Origin: Neobacillus sp. PS3-40
GTDB lineage: Bacteria > Bacillota > Bacilli > Bacillales > Cytobacillaceae
Assembly: GCF_030915485.1 (NCBI RefSeq)
Contig: NZ_CP133266.1
Coordinates: forward strand, 2,046,001 to 2,110,000
Direction: 5' to 3'
Length of the DNA stretch: 64,000 nt
The position numbers and the translations under genes are program-made. The stretch's first letter is position 1, and each line of letters begins with the position of its first letter. Positions 63,833 to 64,000 of the stretch are shown in pieces. The notes beneath the pieces are model-generated. The model had not been told where the DNA came from and ran no database searches. It was given only the letters and a program-made list of their open reading frames with translations.

Positions 63833-64000
63833 TTACAGGTCTTCTTCATCCTCTTCATCGAGCTCTTCATCTAGTTCTTCGTCTAGATCATCATCATCAA
63901 GATCATAGTCTTTCTCGTCTTCCATGATGTCATCATCGTTATCCAATTCATCTGGATCATCAATATCATCAAAGCTATCATCATCTTCAACAAGGTCATC
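63833..64000 (-). CDS. rpoE: RNA polymerase delta subunit, C-terminal part (cut by window edge)
   Basis: The last 55 codons and stop of a gene running off the right edge. The visible part is almost entirely Asp and Glu (e.g. DYDLDDDDLDEELDEELDEE), the disordered acidic tail of delta, which competes with nucleic acid and speeds RNA polymerase recycling. Position just upstream of pyrG matches B. subtilis. The folded N-terminal domain lies outside the window. Confidence 0.93.
   Translation of the reverse strand, partial: DDLVEDDDSFDDIDDPDELDNDDDIMEDEKDYDLDDDDLDEELDEELDEEDEEDL

Overview
The window is a contiguous piece of a Bacillaceae chromosome (low G+C Firmicute, endospore former, flagellated). 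Gene order follows the Bacillus subtilis block rpoE-pyrG-ywjG-spo0F-fbaA-murAB-glpX-rho-rpmE-tdk-prfA-prmC-spoIIR-ywlBC-mntP-ywlE-rpiB-ywlG-glyA-upp-atp-murAA-spoIID-spoIIQ-spoIIID-mbl-flhOP-fabZ-ywpF-ssb, read here mostly on the minus strand from right to left. A complete nuoABCDHIJKLMN operon, absent from B. subtilis, points to a lineage such as Neobacillus, Mesobacillus or the B. cereus relatives. The genus is an inference.

Layout, left to right. Positions 1-5000: an XRE regulator, a short ssb with an overlapping small gene, ywpF and a chemoreceptor. 5-16 kb: fabZ, an EpuA-type membrane protein, flhP/flhO, mbl, the sporulation genes spoIIID, spoIIQ and spoIID, murAA, ywmB and ywzB, plus a plus-strand alkyltransferase-like protein. 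16.6-26.9 kb: an 11-gene complex I operon without the NADH-oxidising module NuoEFG. 28-35.6 kb: the F1Fo ATP synthase operon. 35.8-46.5 kb: an extracellular subtilase, upp, glyA, ywlG, rpiB, a second chemoreceptor, ywlE, mntP, ywlC and ywlB. 47-58.6 kb: spoIIR, prmC, prfA, a spore-type lipoprotein, tdk, rpmE, rho, glpX, murAB, fbaA, spo0F and ywjG. 58.6-62 kb: an accessory island of nested repeats with an IS110-family element. 62-64 kb: pyrG with its CTP-responsive leader and the 3' end of rpoE.

The genes are mainly housekeeping: respiratory proton pumping feeding the ATP synthase, peptidoglycan precursor synthesis (two MurA paralogues), translation termination, nucleotide salvage and CTP synthesis, and several sporulation regulators and effectors.

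The unusual content is intergenic. (1) Seven copies of a ~100-140 bp two-hairpin repeat, each just downstream of a stop codon, with compensatory changes in the stems. (2) Several arrays of degenerate units spaced 20-21 bp, each array with its own core word. (3) A near-identical 278-bp repeat pair and a shorter third copy. (4) A G+C-rich foldback element present intact twice, truncated once, and once split into three pieces by two nested insertions. One of these is an IS1111-type IS110 element whose ends, subterminal inverted repeats, AG/AG junction and possible guide-RNA loop can be read from the sequence.
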